5,725 nt of DNA from CBFDBT01 sp965603115 (GTDB lineage Bacteria > Pseudomonadota > Alphaproteobacteria > Sphingomonadales > Kordiimonadaceae). The position numbers and the translations under genes were made by a program. Positions 4,689-5,725 of the stretch are shown here, one piece after another. Position 1 is the first letter of the stretch, and each line of letters begins with the position of its first letter. The DNA is taken from assembly GCA_965603115.1 (NCBI GenBank), contig CBFDBT010000173.1:1-5725 (forward strand), in the 5' to 3' direction. The notes below the pieces were generated by a model, which was given only the letters and a program-made list of their open reading frames with translations, was not told where the DNA came from and ran no database searches.

Positions 4689-5724
4689 ACAATAAGCGGC
4701 TTACGACCTTGGCCGTGTAATCCACCATAGGGATGATCCGTGCATAATTCAGCCGTGTCGGCCCAATAACGCCAATCACCCCAACAATTTTATTTGCGCC
4801 ACTTATATAGGGAGAAACTACGAGAGATGAACCCGAAAGTGAAAATAAATTATTTTCCGAGCCAATAAACATCCTGACGCCGCGTCCATCGCGGGCCAGA
4901 TCAAGCATATTTATCAGTTCTTTCTTGCTCTCAAGGTCCTCAAATAAATGACGAATGCGCTCCATATCCTCCATAGCGGTGACATTGTCCAGTAAATTTG
5001 CCTGTCCTGACACAATCAGTGAAGGGTTAGCCTCTTTTGATCCTGACCAAATGGCTATACCGCTTTCAACGACCTTGGCGGTAAGTTTATCTAATTCTGC
5101 CTGATGTGCCATCAGTTCAGCTTCAATAAGCTCGCTTGCCTGCGGTAAGGTTTTACCCACAAGGCGCGCATTCAAATAATTGCTGGCTTGCGTGAGCGCC
5201 GATTGCGGCAGTCCAAGCGGCAAATCGATAATACGATTCTCAACACTGCCATCTTCAGCCACCAAAACCACCAGCGCTTTGCCGTGGGTATAGGGAACAA
5301 ATTCGATATGTTTAATCGCGACATCTGATTTGGGTACGATCACCACACTGGCACAGTGCGAAAGGCCAGAAAGCATTTTACTCGCTTCAGATAAAGTATT
5401 TTCAATGGTTTTCCCACTGGCGTTGCATTGACCTTCAATACTAGCCCGCTCTTCGCCCGTTAAATTGCCAACCTCCAGCATGCCATCGACAAAAAGCCTT
5501 AAACCCAAATCAGTTGGAATACGTCCGGCTGATGTGTGCGGGGCTAATATCAGCCCGGCTTCTTCCAGATCGGACATAACATTGCGAATAGTAGCGGGAG
5601 ACACAGATATGCTGCCATGCTTGGAGAGTGTGCGACTGCCAACAGGGTCGCCTGTCTCCAAGAAGGTTTCAACTATGGACCGGAATATTTCCCGGTTTCT
5701 ATCATTAATCAGGTCAAGCTTCAT
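4687..5724 (-). CDS. hrcA: HrcA, heat-inducible transcription repressor
   Basis: HrcA represses chaperone genes, classically groESL and in many bacteria dnaK, by binding CIRCE inverted repeats. It depends on GroEL to fold. The 345-residue protein has an N-terminal winged helix-turn-helix at about 1-75, with TGDPVGSRTLSK (24-35), the recognition region VSPATIRNVMSDLEEAGLI (41-59) and HTSAGRIPTDLG (63-74). The GAF-like regulatory domain and the inserted dimerising segment follow. The characteristic C-terminal block is GVIGPTRLNYARIIPMVDY (318-336). The ATG at 5722-5724 gives a normal N-terminus, but only one base lies upstream in the window. I therefore cannot see a ribosome binding site or promoter, and a slightly earlier start is possible. 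It is the first visible gene of the hrcA-grpE operon. No CIRCE target is visible in this window. Confidence 0.96.
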   Translation of the reverse strand: MKLDLINDRNREIFRSIVETFLETGDPVGSRTLSKHGSISVSPATIRNVMSDLEEAGLILAPHTSAGRIPTDLGLRLFVDGMLEVGNLTGEERASIEGQCNASGKTIENTLSEASKMLSGLSHCASVVIVPKSDVAIKHIEFVPYTHGKALVVLVAEDGSVENRIIDLPLGLPQSALTQASNYLNARLVGKTLPQASELIEAELMAHQAELDKLTAKVVESGIAIWSGSKEANPSLIVSGQANLLDNVTAMEDMERIRHLFEDLESKKELINMLDLARDGRGVRMFIGSENNLFSLSGSSLVVSPYISGANKIVGVIGVIGPTRLNYARIIPMVDYTAKVVSRLL

Positions 5725-5725
5725 A

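Noticed and set aside
4172..4720. Plus-strand frames of 68 and 73 codons over grpE
   Set aside because: They are antisense to grpE, with serine- and alanine-rich translations typical of reading the complement of acidic, charged coding sequence.

Overview
The window looks like chromosomal DNA of an alphaproteobacterium. The adjacent hrcA and grpE genes on one strand, with dnaK nearby in the same orientation, and the wording of the DnaK, HrcA, GrpE and signal peptidase proteins all fit that class. Base composition is moderate: one sampled row of grpE is 31 of 60 G+C. I cannot name an order or genus from sequence alone.

Layout from left to right. Positions 1-1785 hold dnaK on the minus strand. 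It runs off the left edge and is broken by a frameshift near 1147-1152. A divergent intergenic region (1786-2152) carries a strong dnaK promoter candidate. Signal peptidase I (lepB) follows on the plus strand (2153-2869). After it come about 100 bases of small palindromes, then a segment bounded by two inverted copies of a 48-base repeat (2973-3020 and 3825-3872). That segment holds one AT-rich gene on the minus strand, an RDD-type membrane protein (3061-3744), with its own promoter, ribosome binding site and possible terminator. Beyond it are a strong terminator (3903-3930), a highly structured 3' untranslated stretch, and the minus-strand operon hrcA-grpE (5724 to 4036), in which hrcA starts one base from the right edge.

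How the genes work together. HrcA is the repressor of CIRCE-controlled chaperone genes. GrpE is the nucleotide exchange factor of DnaK. DnaK is the Hsp70 chaperone itself, so most of the window is a heat-shock locus. LepB removes signal peptides at the inner membrane and has no direct link to the chaperones. The RDD gene looks like a passenger, because it differs in composition and is framed by dispersed-type repeats.

The points most worth a second look are four. First, the dnaK break is exactly explained by loss of one copy of a 5-base tandem repeat. Second, matched inverted 48-mers frame the RDD gene. Third, paired base changes in the palindromic head of those repeats preserve the hairpin. 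Fourth, a compact three-way-junction fold lies between the grpE stop and its terminator. I found no CRISPR array, tRNA, rRNA, transposase or clearly new multi-gene system.
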